Positions 1 to 6,564 of a DNA stretch of 16,643 bases are shown here, piece after piece. The stretch lies in contig DJMH01000034.1 of the NCBI GenBank assembly GCA_002435305.1, positions 5,140-21,782 of the forward strand, given 5' to 3'. Both the position numbers and the translations under genes were made by a program. The number at the start of each line of letters is the position of its first letter. Within the stretch, counting starts at the first letter, position 1. This DNA comes from Dehalococcoidia bacterium UBA6495 (GTDB lineage: Bacteria; Chloroflexota; Dehalococcoidia; Lucifugimonadales; UBA826). The notes beneath the pieces are model-generated. The model was not told the origin of the DNA and made no database searches. It was given only the letters and a program-made list of their open reading frames with translations.

Positions 1-69
1 GTGGCGGGGTCCCAACCTGCACGGGCCCTGGATATTTTCAGTCCCCCTCGTGAGGATTACAAATCATAG
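1..69 (+). CDS. C-terminal end of a probable cupin-domain protein (partial)
   Basis: Frame 1 is open from the window edge to a TAG at 67-69 and reads ...ARALDIFSPPREDYKS. The pattern [LI]D[VI]F[ST]P-x-RED[YWF] is, from memory, a common ending of small cupin proteins (KdgF-like and other cupin_2 proteins), where it forms the last strand and tail of the barrel. A strong plus-strand terminator begins about ten bases after the stop, which fits the end of a gene read rightwards. Only 22 residues are visible, so the function cannot be named. The stretch is more GC-rich than the rest of the window. The two other plus frames also stay open for part of it, so a non-coding RNA end is not excluded. Confidence 0.5.
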   Translation: MAGSQPARALDIFSPPREDYKS

Positions 70-77
70 CCACAATC

Positions 78-112
78 CAGGGTGCCTATTTGAATAGGCG
101 CCCTGAATTTTT
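78..112 (+). terminator. Rho-independent terminator after the partial cupin gene
   Basis: A 12-bp stem (78-89 with 94-105, one G-U pair) closes a TTGA loop and is followed by AATTTTT at 106-112. The T-run is only on the plus-strand side, so it mainly serves the gene ending at 69. The hairpin also lies just past the end of convergent sodN (stop at 125) and may block read-through there. Confidence 0.8.
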
Positions 113-124
113 GAACAAAATTAT

Positions 125-583
125 CTATGCGCCGAACCGAACGTCAGCATTGGGGTCGCTATAGTCGACTCCTTTTGTGGCCCAAAAAATCTTAGCAATT
201 CCATCTACTGCATCAACCAATTCCTTCGCTGAAGATGAACTTACCCCTTGTTTATTGGCACCCGCTAGTTTGTCCGCGTTCCAGAACAATTCGTGGAGAT
301 TTGGGTAATCAGAAAGATGCTCTGGTTTGAAATAGTCTGACCAAAGAATATTGAGTTCGTTCTTAACTCCCTGGGCATGCTCTTCTTTAACCGCCACGTA
401 TCGTGCTACTGAATTAGGCATCGCGGGATCTGGGGCGCCGGCAGCAAAATCGACTGCCTCAAGTCTTATCGCCATTTTCAGAACCGTCTGCGCAGCTATT
501 TTTGCACTAATTGGATCATATATACCACAGGGGACATCACAGTGGGCTTGTACATCTCCAAAAAGTCTTGAAATGATTTTCAT
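125..583 (-). CDS. sodN: Nickel superoxide dismutase precursor
   Basis: The product converts superoxide to hydrogen peroxide and oxygen using a nickel ion held by the N-terminal hook of the mature enzyme. The hook HCDVPCGIYDP is present: His1, Cys2 and Cys6 of the mature protein bind nickel. It is preceded by a 13-residue leader (MKIISRLFGDVQA) that must be cut off to free His1. The rest (TVLKMAIRLEA, KEEHAQGVKNELNILWSDYF, LFWNADKLAG) is the family's four-helix bundle; the mature chain is about 139 residues, near the usual size. I chose the ATG at 583 over an in-frame TTG at 589 because AAGGAAGG lies 6 bases before it. The gene is divergent from the peptidase gene sodX, the expected partner. 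The leader lacks a hydrophobic core, so this looks like maturation by proteolysis and not like a Sec signal. Confidence 0.95.
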   Translation of the reverse strand: MKIISRLFGDVQAHCDVPCGIYDPISAKIAAQTVLKMAIRLEAVDFAAGAPDPAMPNSVARYVAVKEEHAQGVKNELNILWSDYFKPEHLSDYPNLHELFWNADKLAGANKQGVSSSSAKELVDAVDGIAKIFWATKGVDYSDPNADVRFGA

Positions 584-605
584 AAACAACCTTCCTTAAA
601 CCTGA

Positions 606-642
606 CCTTGCTCTCCAAGGCCCGAAACTTTAATTTATATCA
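606..642 (-). promoter_or_regulatory. Probable sodN promoter (extended -10) and leader hairpin
   Basis: On the minus strand TGATATAAA (634-642) forms an extended -10 box, about 45-50 bases before the sodN ATG. No good -35 is visible, as is usual for extended -10 promoters. The predicted 5' leader holds a small perfect hairpin, CCTTG/CAAGG with a 5-base loop (606-620), whose role is unknown. Start site and regulation are inferred. Confidence 0.35.
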
Positions 643-730
643 GAAACCTATTGACCAGTTTCTGGCTGTTAAGATACAGAAAATTACTGTCCAAGGCAAC
701 AAAACATCAAATGAGGATTGCAAAGGTTCT

Positions 731-1159
731 ATGCTCCATATTAGAAGGGTGAAAAATCGCAGTATGGAACCAACATTAACCAATAATGTTCTGATATTAA
801 CGAAAACTTTTAGATTCCCTTATCGAGGCCAGATCGTGACATTCAGGAATCCAATAAATTTCGCGGAGACCATAATAAAAAGAGTGATAGCAATAAAACG
901 TGATCGGTTAAAAATCAGTGAAGGGTCTATCTATCTAAACGGGGAAAGTTTAAAGGAACCATATATAGAGGGATTACCCAAGACAATGGATATTGAAGAG
1001 GAATTTGATTGGAATCTGGAGAATGACTTCGTAATTGTCCTATCAGACAATCGTCTTTCAGGAAATTTGGACAGCCGCATATTAGGGCCTATCAAATGTG
1101 CGCATATTTTAGAAGAACTTGTTATAAAGTTATGGCCGATAAAATTCCGTAACCCATAA
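731..1159 (+). CDS. sodX: Nickel-type SOD maturation peptidase (S26 family)
   Basis: This is a small signal-peptidase-I-like serine protease (142 aa from this start) that probably removes the SodN leader so that His1 can bind nickel. The Ser/Lys dyad is visible: Ser11 in NRSMEPTL and Lys50 in IIKRVIAI. The late S26 motif appears as SDNRLSGNLDSRILGPI, matching the family's GDN-x(5-6)-SR-x-(F/L)GP. Signal peptidases normally have N-terminal membrane segments; none is present here, which fits a cytoplasmic SodN processing enzyme. The frame runs back to a TTG at 608, but those 41 extra residues match nothing in the family and lie over the sodN promoter. The ATG at 731, with AAAGG just upstream, is the better start. 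Assignment to sodX and not to a generic peptidase rests on adjacency to sodN and on the lack of membrane anchors. Confidence 0.85.
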   Translation: MLHIRRVKNRSMEPTLTNNVLILTKTFRFPYRGQIVTFRNPINFAETIIKRVIAIKRDRLKISEGSIYLNGESLKEPYIEGLPKTMDIEEEFDWNLENDFVIVLSDNRLSGNLDSRILGPIKCAHILEELVIKLWPIKFRNP

Positions 1160-1188
1160 ATAACAAACCACAACGGCTTATTTAGTAA

Positions 1189-1204
1189 TATAATTCGGTT
1201 GACA
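1189..1204 (+). promoter_or_regulatory. Possible promoter elements before the glutaredoxin-like selenoprotein gene
   Basis: The 77-base gap after sodX contains a perfect TATAAT (1189-1194) and, just after it, TTGACA (1199-1204). Each would be a good -10 or -35 alone, but neither has a convincing partner at normal spacing. A start from the TATAAT would give a leader of about 35 bases before the ATG at 1237. Co-transcription with sodX is equally possible. Confidence 0.25.
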
Positions 1205-1236
1205 AAACAAATTACGACTAACATCAGAGGTGTTTT

Positions 1237-1464
1237 ATGTCAGAGACCATAGTTCTATACACTAGTCCGGATTGTACTTATTCAGACGCCTTAAAAGAGG
1301 AACTTATAGATTTGGCAATAGATTTCGAAGAAATAAATTTAGCCTTGAATCCTGAGCTCTGGGAAAAAGTAGAAGAATTAACTGGGGGGGAAAGAATAAC
1401 TCCTGTTATGGTCACTGGTGATAATGTAGAAGTAGGGTTTCATGGAGTTGGTTGAAGCTACTAG
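1237..1464 (+). CDS. Glutaredoxin-like selenoprotein, UXX-star type (TGA read as Sec73)
   Basis: This is a 75-residue thioredoxin-fold protein: strand TIVLYTS, active-site C13-T-Y-S16, helix, strand DFEEINL, helix, cis-proline motif TPVMV (Pro56), and strand VEVGF. It ends ...GFHGVG-TGA-AGC-TAC-TAG, that is Gly-Sec-Ser-Tyr-stop if the TGA at 1453-1455 is decoded. A hairpin with bacterial SECIS geometry follows (1471-1485). From memory, a family of small glutaredoxin-like (seleno)proteins with selenocysteine or cysteine third from the end is annotated as 'UXX-star'. If TGA is a plain stop, the protein is 72 residues and lacks the last helix of glutaredoxins. The start has GAGG six bases before the ATG. 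The gene follows sodX and precedes a membrane protein. A thiol/selenol redox role, perhaps with a Cys13-Sec73 pair, is inference. Confidence 0.8.
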
Positions 1465-1470
1465 ATAAAA

Positions 1471-1485
1471 GTGGCCGTGAGCCAC
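1471..1485 (+). promoter_or_regulatory. Candidate bacterial SECIS hairpin
   Basis: GTGGC (1471-1475) pairs perfectly with GCCAC (1481-1485) around the loop CGTGA. The loop begins 20 bases after the in-frame TGA, inside the range of roughly 16-37 bases given for bacterial SECIS elements. It has a G within its first two bases, the usual requirement for SelB binding. No T-run follows, so it is not a terminator. Because Sec is third from the end, the hairpin lies beyond the final TAG, which leaves it free from coding constraint. Confidence 0.7.
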
Positions 1486-1559
1486 AAAAACTAAATCCCA
1501 GAGTTCTACTTTTGTTGATTTAATTTCCTAATTCAAACTTTGTTAGCAATGGAGTTACA

Positions 1560-3449
1560 ATGATTTGGGTACGTAGAATAGTCGCATTGCCTTTCATAAT
1601 CATGGCCTTCGTCACCTTTCAAGTTGGCGTTCTAGCCCAGCAGACAGCTTCAAATCTCATCAATCCATCTTTCTATCTGGAAACTTTGGCAGAGTCTAAC
1701 ATCTACCAGTTTCTATTAACTGACTTGCCCAGAACAGCACTAAAAGACGTCCGGAAGGCGAACAGTAACCCCATTATCGAGCAGAGCGGATTGTCTGATG
1801 AAATTATAATCACCTCGATAAATGAAATAATTCCACCCGAGTGGTTGCAATCCAATTTTGAATCCACTGTGATAGGGGTTGGTGACTACGTAACAGGAAG
1901 GAGTGATGAATTCACCATTTCTATACCTGTTGATGAAAGAGTCCAAGCAGCATCTAATCAAATAACTTTTATATTAAATGAAAGTGACCTTTATAAACTT
2001 GTCATGGAAAATCAGGTTCGCCCAGTTGTGTCTGAAGCTTCAAAAAGCGAATTACCTTTTGACGTCTCTGTTAATGAGGACCAATTGATGGCTTCGATAC
2101 AAAAAATAATATCCAAAGCGTGGCTCACAGGACAAATAGATTCAGTCCTCGGTGAAGTGGTCCCCTACGCAGTAGGAGCTGAAGATACCTTTGCTGTCAT
2201 AGTAACTGTAGACGATAGAGTTGAAGTAGCCGTCGCAGAAGTCAAAGCTTTATTGGCGGAGGCTAACGCATATGAAGCATTATTTGAAGGCTCAATTGCT
2301 CCAAATATATCATCTTCAATAGGCAACAGCGCAAAATTACCCTATGGTGTGGAAATCACTGACGAGGAAATATCGGCAATAATAAAAGAGACAGCCCCAC
2401 CTTCCTGGATGCAAAAAATAACAGAATCAGTACTTGATAATGCCACCCCTTATTTGGTCGGGAGAACTGATGAATTTTCTATCTCCATTAACATAGAGCC
2501 GAATAAAGAAGAGGCCGTGAGTGATTTGATGGCGCTCGCAGAGCAAAAGTTAAATGGCAAATTAGACAGCTTACCTGATTGTGACGCCGATGAAGTCACC
2601 AATATATTGAACAACCCCATTGGAGGGCTTCCGTCTTGCTACCCAGCAGACCCAGCCCTTAAACGACAAATGCAAAGTTATACCAAGGGATACATAACCA
2701 CAGTTATCTCCTCAGTAAGGCCCCAGATTATCAATACAATTCCTAATTTAATTGAATTTGATCAAGACTCCTTGCGAAAGGTTGTGCCACCTAAGGCATT
2801 GGATTCTTTTGATCAAGGTAGAGACCTTATGCGAGAAGGATATACCTTCAGAGAAACTGATTTGGAAAGCCTTATCAAGCAAGGTGCAGGTGACAACTCC
2901 TGGGATCAGGTGACTACTGTTAGAAATTCTCTATCAAAGGGGATCCAATATAACGATCAAGATTTTAGGGTGCATATTGAATCAATAACCGCCGATGGTG
3001 GCCAAACCCTATCGATGCTTGACCAACTTCGTGGCATACTGAAGTTAGTGCACATGTTTAATTTGGCGGTTTACATACCTACTATTCTGATAGCAGCTCT
3101 AGTGGGGTTTTTAGGTGGACGAGGGTGGAATCAAAGACTCATATGGGCTGCTATAGCGATGTTGATCGCATCATTTCTAGTATACGTAATCTGGGGTCCG
3201 ATTTACTCGTCTGTCGCAGAACCAGTCATTCATGTACAAATAGATCAAATCGCGTCACAAACTAGTGGACAAATAGCACCTCAATTTTTGGCGACTGAAT
3301 CCTTGGTACTTCAGCAGGTCACCAGCATTGGTAAAATTGCGATTTCAAAGTTTGTAGCCGGAATTTCAAGCACTGCACTCATAACATCAATTATCTCGGT
3401 GATAATAATTGCCGGATGCGTGATTCTAAGTAAGATAAATTCTAAGTAG
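1560..3449 (+). CDS. Membrane-anchored protein with three tandem ~95-residue repeats, function unknown
   Basis: I do not recognise this 629-residue protein. A hydrophobic segment at about residues 7-25 is a signal peptide or anchor. Residues 47-331 hold three repeats, best seen in the strings VTGRSDEFTISIPVDERV (111-128), AVGAEDTFAVIVTVDDRV (204-221) and LVGRTDEFSISINIEPNK (299-315). Each is preceded by a P-x-W-(L/M) or AWL helix and followed by an Ala/Leu-rich helix. Residues 341-360 hold two cysteines about 19 apart, possibly a disulfide. Residues 370-490 form a further soluble part. Transmembrane helices are likely at about 500-519, 526-546 and 603-624. The likely topology is a large extracytoplasmic domain between the first and second membrane segments. 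GGAG lies five bases before the ATG. The next gene starts 18 bases after the stop, so the two are probably co-transcribed. Confidence 0.8.
   Translation: MIWVRRIVALPFIIMAFVTFQVGVLAQQTASNLINPSFYLETLAESNIYQFLLTDLPRTALKDVRKANSNPIIEQSGLSDEIIITSINEIIPPEWLQSNFESTVIGVGDYVTGRSDEFTISIPVDERVQAASNQITFILNESDLYKLVMENQVRPVVSEASKSELPFDVSVNEDQLMASIQKIISKAWLTGQIDSVLGEVVPYAVGAEDTFAVIVTVDDRVEVAVAEVKALLAEANAYEALFEGSIAPNISSSIGNSAKLPYGVEITDEEISAIIKETAPPSWMQKITESVLDNATPYLVGRTDEFSISINIEPNKEEAVSDLMALAEQKLNGKLDSLPDCDADEVTNILNNPIGGLPSCYPADPALKRQMQSYTKGYITTVISSVRPQIINTIPNLIEFDQDSLRKVVPPKALDSFDQGRDLMREGYTFRETDLESLIKQGAGDNSWDQVTTVRNSLSKGIQYNDQDFRVHIESITADGGQTLSMLDQLRGILKLVHMFNLAVYIPTILIAALVGFLGGRGWNQRLIWAAIAMLIASFLVYVIWGPIYSSVAEPVIHVQIDQIASQTSGQIAPQFLATESLVLQQVTSIGKIAISKFVAGISSTALITSIISVIIIAGCVILSKINSK
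1698..2552 (+). repeat. Three tandem protein-level repeats inside the membrane protein gene
   Basis: The repeat units cover about 1698-1973, 1983-2255 and 2265-2552 (residues 47-138, 142-232, 236-331). They share (V/L/A)(T/V)G-x-x-(D)-(E/T)-F-x-(I/V)-x-(I/V)-x-(V/I)-(D/E) and a preceding P-x-W or AWL helix. The DNA is clearly diverged between units, so the duplications are old and not a recent expansion. Confidence 0.7.
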
Positions 3450-3467
3450 ACATTTTGAGGAAAAAAT

Positions 3468-4013
3468 ATGGCCAGAATAAAGCAGATAACATCAAAAAAG
3501 GACATATCAAATGAACATCACGGAATATTTGATTCAATAGCTTCCTCCAGAGGGAGAATAAGTGGCCCATTCTCGGTGCTGCTGCACAGCCCAGAGGTCG
3601 CCGGTAGAGCAGCACATCTTGGGGCTTACATACGCTTTGAATCCCTACTTAAGGACGATGACAGGGAGGTCGCGATTATTACAGCTGCTCGGGAAATGAA
3701 TTGTAACTACGAATGGGCAGCTCATGTACCAATAGCTATGGAGGCTGGTATAACCCAAGAAGTTGTAGAGGTAATAAATGAAAGAGGTTCCACAGACGAG
3801 GTAGCCCCCAACTACTCGCTGATAATACGGTATGCAAGACAATTAATAAATGAAAAAAAAGTGGACCAAGAAACGTTTGAACAGGCTGTTTCTAAATACG
3901 GAGAACAGGGCGTAACAGAATTAACAGCCACCATCGGTTATTATGGCATGCTGGCATGCGCCCTCAATGTTTTTGAGGTAACTCCTGAATCTGGCAAACC
4001 AACGCTGATATAA
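3468..4013 (+). CDS. Carboxymuconolactone decarboxylase (CMD/AhpD-like) family protein
   Basis: The 181-residue all-helical protein carries the CMD core at about residues 66-95: REVAIITAARE, then C79-N-Y-E82-W83-A-A-H86, then AMEAGIT. The YEW-x-x-H version is the form seen in many uncharacterised CMD proteins of aromatic or lactone metabolism. The peroxidase form (AhpD) has a CxxC that is missing here; only one Cys of that pair (Cys79) is near. So hydroperoxidase activity by the AhpD mechanism is unlikely, and the substrate is unknown. The C-terminal half repeats helical features (ARQLINEKKVDQETFEQA, ELTATIGYYGM). The start has GAGG seven bases upstream. The stop lies one base from the stop of the convergent aldo/keto reductase gene, with no terminator between. 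Confidence 0.85.
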   Translation: MARIKQITSKKDISNEHHGIFDSIASSRGRISGPFSVLLHSPEVAGRAAHLGAYIRFESLLKDDDREVAIITAAREMNCNYEWAAHVPIAMEAGITQEVVEVINERGSTDEVAPNYSLIIRYARQLINEKKVDQETFEQAVSKYGEQGVTELTATIGYYGMLACALNVFEVTPESGKPTLI

Positions 4014-4014
4014 C

Positions 4015-4941
4015 TTAAGGAAGATATTGGGTGACCTCTTCATATTCTTTGTCAGTCAATTGCCAGTCTGCGGCGGCAGCGTTTGAGATAACCTGTTCAG
4101 GTTTGGTCGCACCGGCTATTACTGAACTAATATCACCGTTATAAAGTAGCCAGGCAAACGCCAAATCCAAAACAGTTTTACCTCTCTCTTTGGAAAAGCT
4201 AATCAACTTTTCAAGTAACGCGTAATTACCCTCAGTAAACAATCCTTTATCGTCGGCTTCCAATCTAGATCCTGCTGGAGATGGAGAATCTTTTCTGTAT
4301 TTCCCTGTCAGAAATCCATTGGCTAGCGGGAAATATGGAAGAATTCCGACCCCATATTTTCCACAAAAAGGAATCAGTTCGTACTCTACATTTCTTTCCA
4401 GCATGCTGTAGTGTGGTTGGGCACTTATAAAAGTCTGGATTCCGAGTTCCTTGGAAGTCCATACAGACTCACAAACCTGCCATGCAGAAAAATTTGAACA
4501 CCCAAAATACCTTATTTTGCCTTGGGTGACCAAATCATCCAAGGTTCTCAAGGTCTCTTCTATAGGTGTAGTGGAGTCCCACCAATGAATTTGGTACAAA
4601 TCTATATAATCGGTGCGCAAGCGAGTCAAACTATTCTCGACTTGTTCTGTTATATGTTTTCTGGAATTGCCGGCTTGATTGGGGCCTTCCGACAGACGAC
4701 TTGAAACCTTGGTAGCTATTACGGCTTTCTCACGTCTACCCTCTAAGGACCTACCTATGTATTCCTCTGACAAGGTATTGCCGTAGCTATTTGAGGTGTC
4801 AATCAAATTAATTCCGACATCAAATAATTGGCTGATAACAGAATCGGAACTCTCGTAATCCAATCTGCCTCCAAAATTATTAGCCCCGAGGCCGATGGCA
4901 GAAACCTCCAACCCAGACTTTCCTAATTTTCTATAGTTCAT
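4015..4941 (-). CDS. Aldo/keto reductase
   Basis: An NADPH-dependent carbonyl reductase of the (beta/alpha)8 fold, 308 residues, full length. The catalytic tetrad is visible: Asp48 (LIDTSNSYG), Tyr53, Lys78 (VIATKVS) and His119 (YIDLYQIHWWD). It starts KLGKSGLEVSAIGLG, the usual opening of the YghZ/PdxI/Tas-like group. The cofactor-binding end is near SSVIAGATKPEQVISNA. The substrate cannot be read from sequence; this group reduces small aldehydes such as methylglyoxal in other bacteria. The ATG overlaps the comB stop by one base (TAATG), so translation is probably coupled, and this is the last gene of the ispH-comB operon. Confidence 0.93.
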   Translation of the reverse strand: MNYRKLGKSGLEVSAIGLGANNFGGRLDYESSDSVISQLFDVGINLIDTSNSYGNTLSEEYIGRSLEGRREKAVIATKVSSRLSEGPNQAGNSRKHITEQVENSLTRLRTDYIDLYQIHWWDSTTPIEETLRTLDDLVTQGKIRYFGCSNFSAWQVCESVWTSKELGIQTFISAQPHYSMLERNVEYELIPFCGKYGVGILPYFPLANGFLTGKYRKDSPSPAGSRLEADDKGLFTEGNYALLEKLISFSKERGKTVLDLAFAWLLYNGDISSVIAGATKPEQVISNAAAADWQLTDKEYEEVTQYLP

Positions 4942-5648
4942 TAGAGACTCCTGTTATTTACTATATTTTCAGGCCTAGATACGAAATAGCCATCTTCTTT
5001 CTTAATCACAAGAGCAAATGGATGTGAATTTATATCCAAGGCCATTTCGCGATCTTCAATGGGCCACTGAGGATATGTAGGAATTTCGTATTTCTGGGAC
5101 TCTTCACCAGATATAACCAAGGATCTTACGGCATCGTGATTAGGTTTTCTGCCCTGCATGGTATTCCGTAAATAAAGAGCACATTGTTCATCTTCATCTG
5201 CTCTTATCCTACCTTCCCACCCCATGGCTACTAAGGTAACTATCTCTGGCTTTGTCGAAAGGATGTTAGTTACAGTGGCATCTGCTACGGCAAATGAACC
5301 TCCATAAATAACATCTGCGTTAGAAGCCGCTGTGACACCTACCGTTCCCGCCCTTGTAGACTGGATAATTGTTTTGCCGGTCAGATCCACATCTTTTAAT
5401 TCAAAAGGGGAATTTCCAAAATCGAACCCTTCTGGCCTTTTACCTCCAACTTCCCCCATCAAAACATCCCCTACACCCACACGCTGAAGTTCAAAAGCCT
5501 CTTCTATTTCAGCAACCAAAATGATTTCTTTTGCACCGTTTGCAAAGGCTACCGCCTCTGTAGTGAAACAACGAAAAACATCGATCACCACTACGACTCC
5601 CTCAGCCTCTTGAGCTCCCGCAATCAGACTTTCGATTCTTATTTCCAA
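4941..5648 (-). CDS. comB: 2-phosphosulfolactate phosphatase family protein (ComB-like)
   Basis: ComB removes phosphate from 2-phosphosulfolactate, giving 3-sulfolactate, a step of coenzyme M synthesis in archaea and of sulfolactate formation in some bacteria. The family blocks are present in order: VVVVIDVFRCFTTE (18-31, with the metal/phosphate-binding Asp23), MGEVGGKRPEGFDFGNSP (64-81), TIIQSTRAGT (93-102), GGSFAVADAT (116-125) and a late EDEQCALYL (about 150-160). The length of 235 residues is typical. The start is TTG, one base after the ispH stop (TAAATTG). No comA or comC partner is in the window, so the substrate in this organism is an open question; many bacterial ComB homologues have no proven role. 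Confidence 0.85.
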   Translation of the reverse strand: MEIRIESLIAGAQEAEGVVVVIDVFRCFTTEAVAFANGAKEIILVAEIEEAFELQRVGVGDVLMGEVGGKRPEGFDFGNSPFELKDVDLTGKTIIQSTRAGTVGVTAASNADVIYGGSFAVADATVTNILSTKPEIVTLVAMGWEGRIRADEDEQCALYLRNTMQGRKPNHDAVRSLVISGEESQKYEIPTYPQWPIEDREMALDINSHPFALVIKKEDGYFVSRPENIVNNRSL

Positions 5649-5649
5649 T

Positions 5650-6564
5650 TTATGTATCCCTTATATCCCTTAATCCTTTAGGCAAGGTGAAAGTTATATT
5701 TTCTTCTTCACCCCCCATTTCAATTACTTCGCTAGGGTTAATGAAATCGATAATGCCCCTCACCAAAGAGTCTGGAGTAGATGCACCAGATGTCACACCT
5801 ACGTTTTCCACATCAGCTAGCCATTTAAGATCAAGTTCTTCTACGCTATTAATCAAAAAGGCAGGGACTCCATTCGATTCCGCAACCTCTTTTAAACGAT
5901 TACAGTTAGAACTATTCTGGGCACCTACCACCAAAAATATCTCGACATGATTAGAAATTTCTTTTACCGCCATTTGCCTGTTTGTAGTGGCATAACAAAG
6001 ATCATTTCTCACTAATACGTCACTAAAGGAATTTTGAATATTGCGTATTGAATTTTCAGTATCGTCTACAGAAAGTGTGGTCTGGGTCAAGACCGCCACG
6101 GGAATGGATTTATCCCATTCTGGCGATACAAATTCCTCTCTATCATCTACAATTTCCATATCCGTTTGGCCAGTAGTTCCCTTAACTTCCTGGTGGCCTT
6201 TGTGTCCAACCAATATGATTTTCCTGCCGTCCCGGTTGTATTTTTTTGCTTCGTTATGGACCTTAATCACAAGAGGGCAGGTTGCATCCAAAACCTGTAA
6301 TCCCTGTTCTTTTGCCTTCTTGAAATCTTCAGGGGGAGAACCGTGAGCCGAAAAAACGACCTTCGATCCTACCGGTATTTCATCTACATTTTCGACTGTT
6401 ATGGCACCTTTGGATTCTAAATCGTTCACGACGAATGGATTATGGACTATTTGATGTTTCACATATATCGGAGGTCCATATTTTTCAAGGGCCAGTTCAA
6501 CAATATCTATCGCGCGAACCACTCCAGCACAAAACCCTCGCGGTACTCCCAAATAAACGTTCAC
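5650..6564 (-). CDS. ispH: 4-hydroxy-3-methylbut-2-enyl diphosphate reductase
   Basis: The last enzyme of the MEP pathway reduces HMBPP to isopentenyl and dimethylallyl diphosphate with a [4Fe-4S] cluster. The three cluster cysteines are Cys12 (PRGFCAGVVRA), Cys96 (LDATCPLV) and Cys190 (NDLCYATTNRQ). Substrate-binding His41 (HNPFVV), His74 (SAHGSPP), His124 and the proton-relay Glu126 (GHQEVKGTTGQ) are all present. Length is 304 residues, normal for the short bacterial form. The start is GTG, preceded at five bases by a strong AGGAGG. It leads the ispH-comB-aldo/keto reductase operon and is divergent from the aminotransferase gene. Confidence 0.97.
   Translation of the reverse strand: MNVYLGVPRGFCAGVVRAIDIVELALEKYGPPIYVKHQIVHNPFVVNDLESKGAITVENVDEIPVGSKVVFSAHGSPPEDFKKAKEQGLQVLDATCPLVIKVHNEAKKYNRDGRKIILVGHKGHQEVKGTTGQTDMEIVDDREEFVSPEWDKSIPVAVLTQTTLSVDDTENSIRNIQNSFSDVLVRNDLCYATTNRQMAVKEISNHVEIFLVVGAQNSSNCNRLKEVAESNGVPAFLINSVEELDLKWLADVENVGVTSGASTPDSLVRGIIDFINPSEVIEMGGEEENITFTLPKGLRDIRDT

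Noticed and set aside
1..70. End of a structured RNA (tmRNA, SRP RNA or RNase P RNA)
   Set aside because: No conserved element of these RNAs was recognised, and frame 1 gives a plausible cupin ending; kept only as an alternative.
351..599. Plus-strand frame opposite sodN
   Set aside because: Antisense to the clearly recognised nickel SOD, with no family resemblance of its own.
608..730. N-terminal extension of SodX from a TTG at 608
   Set aside because: The 41 residues match no part of the peptidase family and overlap the sodN control region; the ATG at 731 is better placed.
1237..1455. Reading the glutaredoxin-like gene as a frameshifted or truncated pseudogene
   Set aside because: The frame is clean, the Shine-Dalgarno is good, and the TGA-x-x-stop plus SECIS-like hairpin explains the missing last helix better.
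1471..1485. The GTGGC/GCCAC hairpin as a terminator
   Set aside because: The stem is short and no T-run follows; A-rich sequence flanks both sides.
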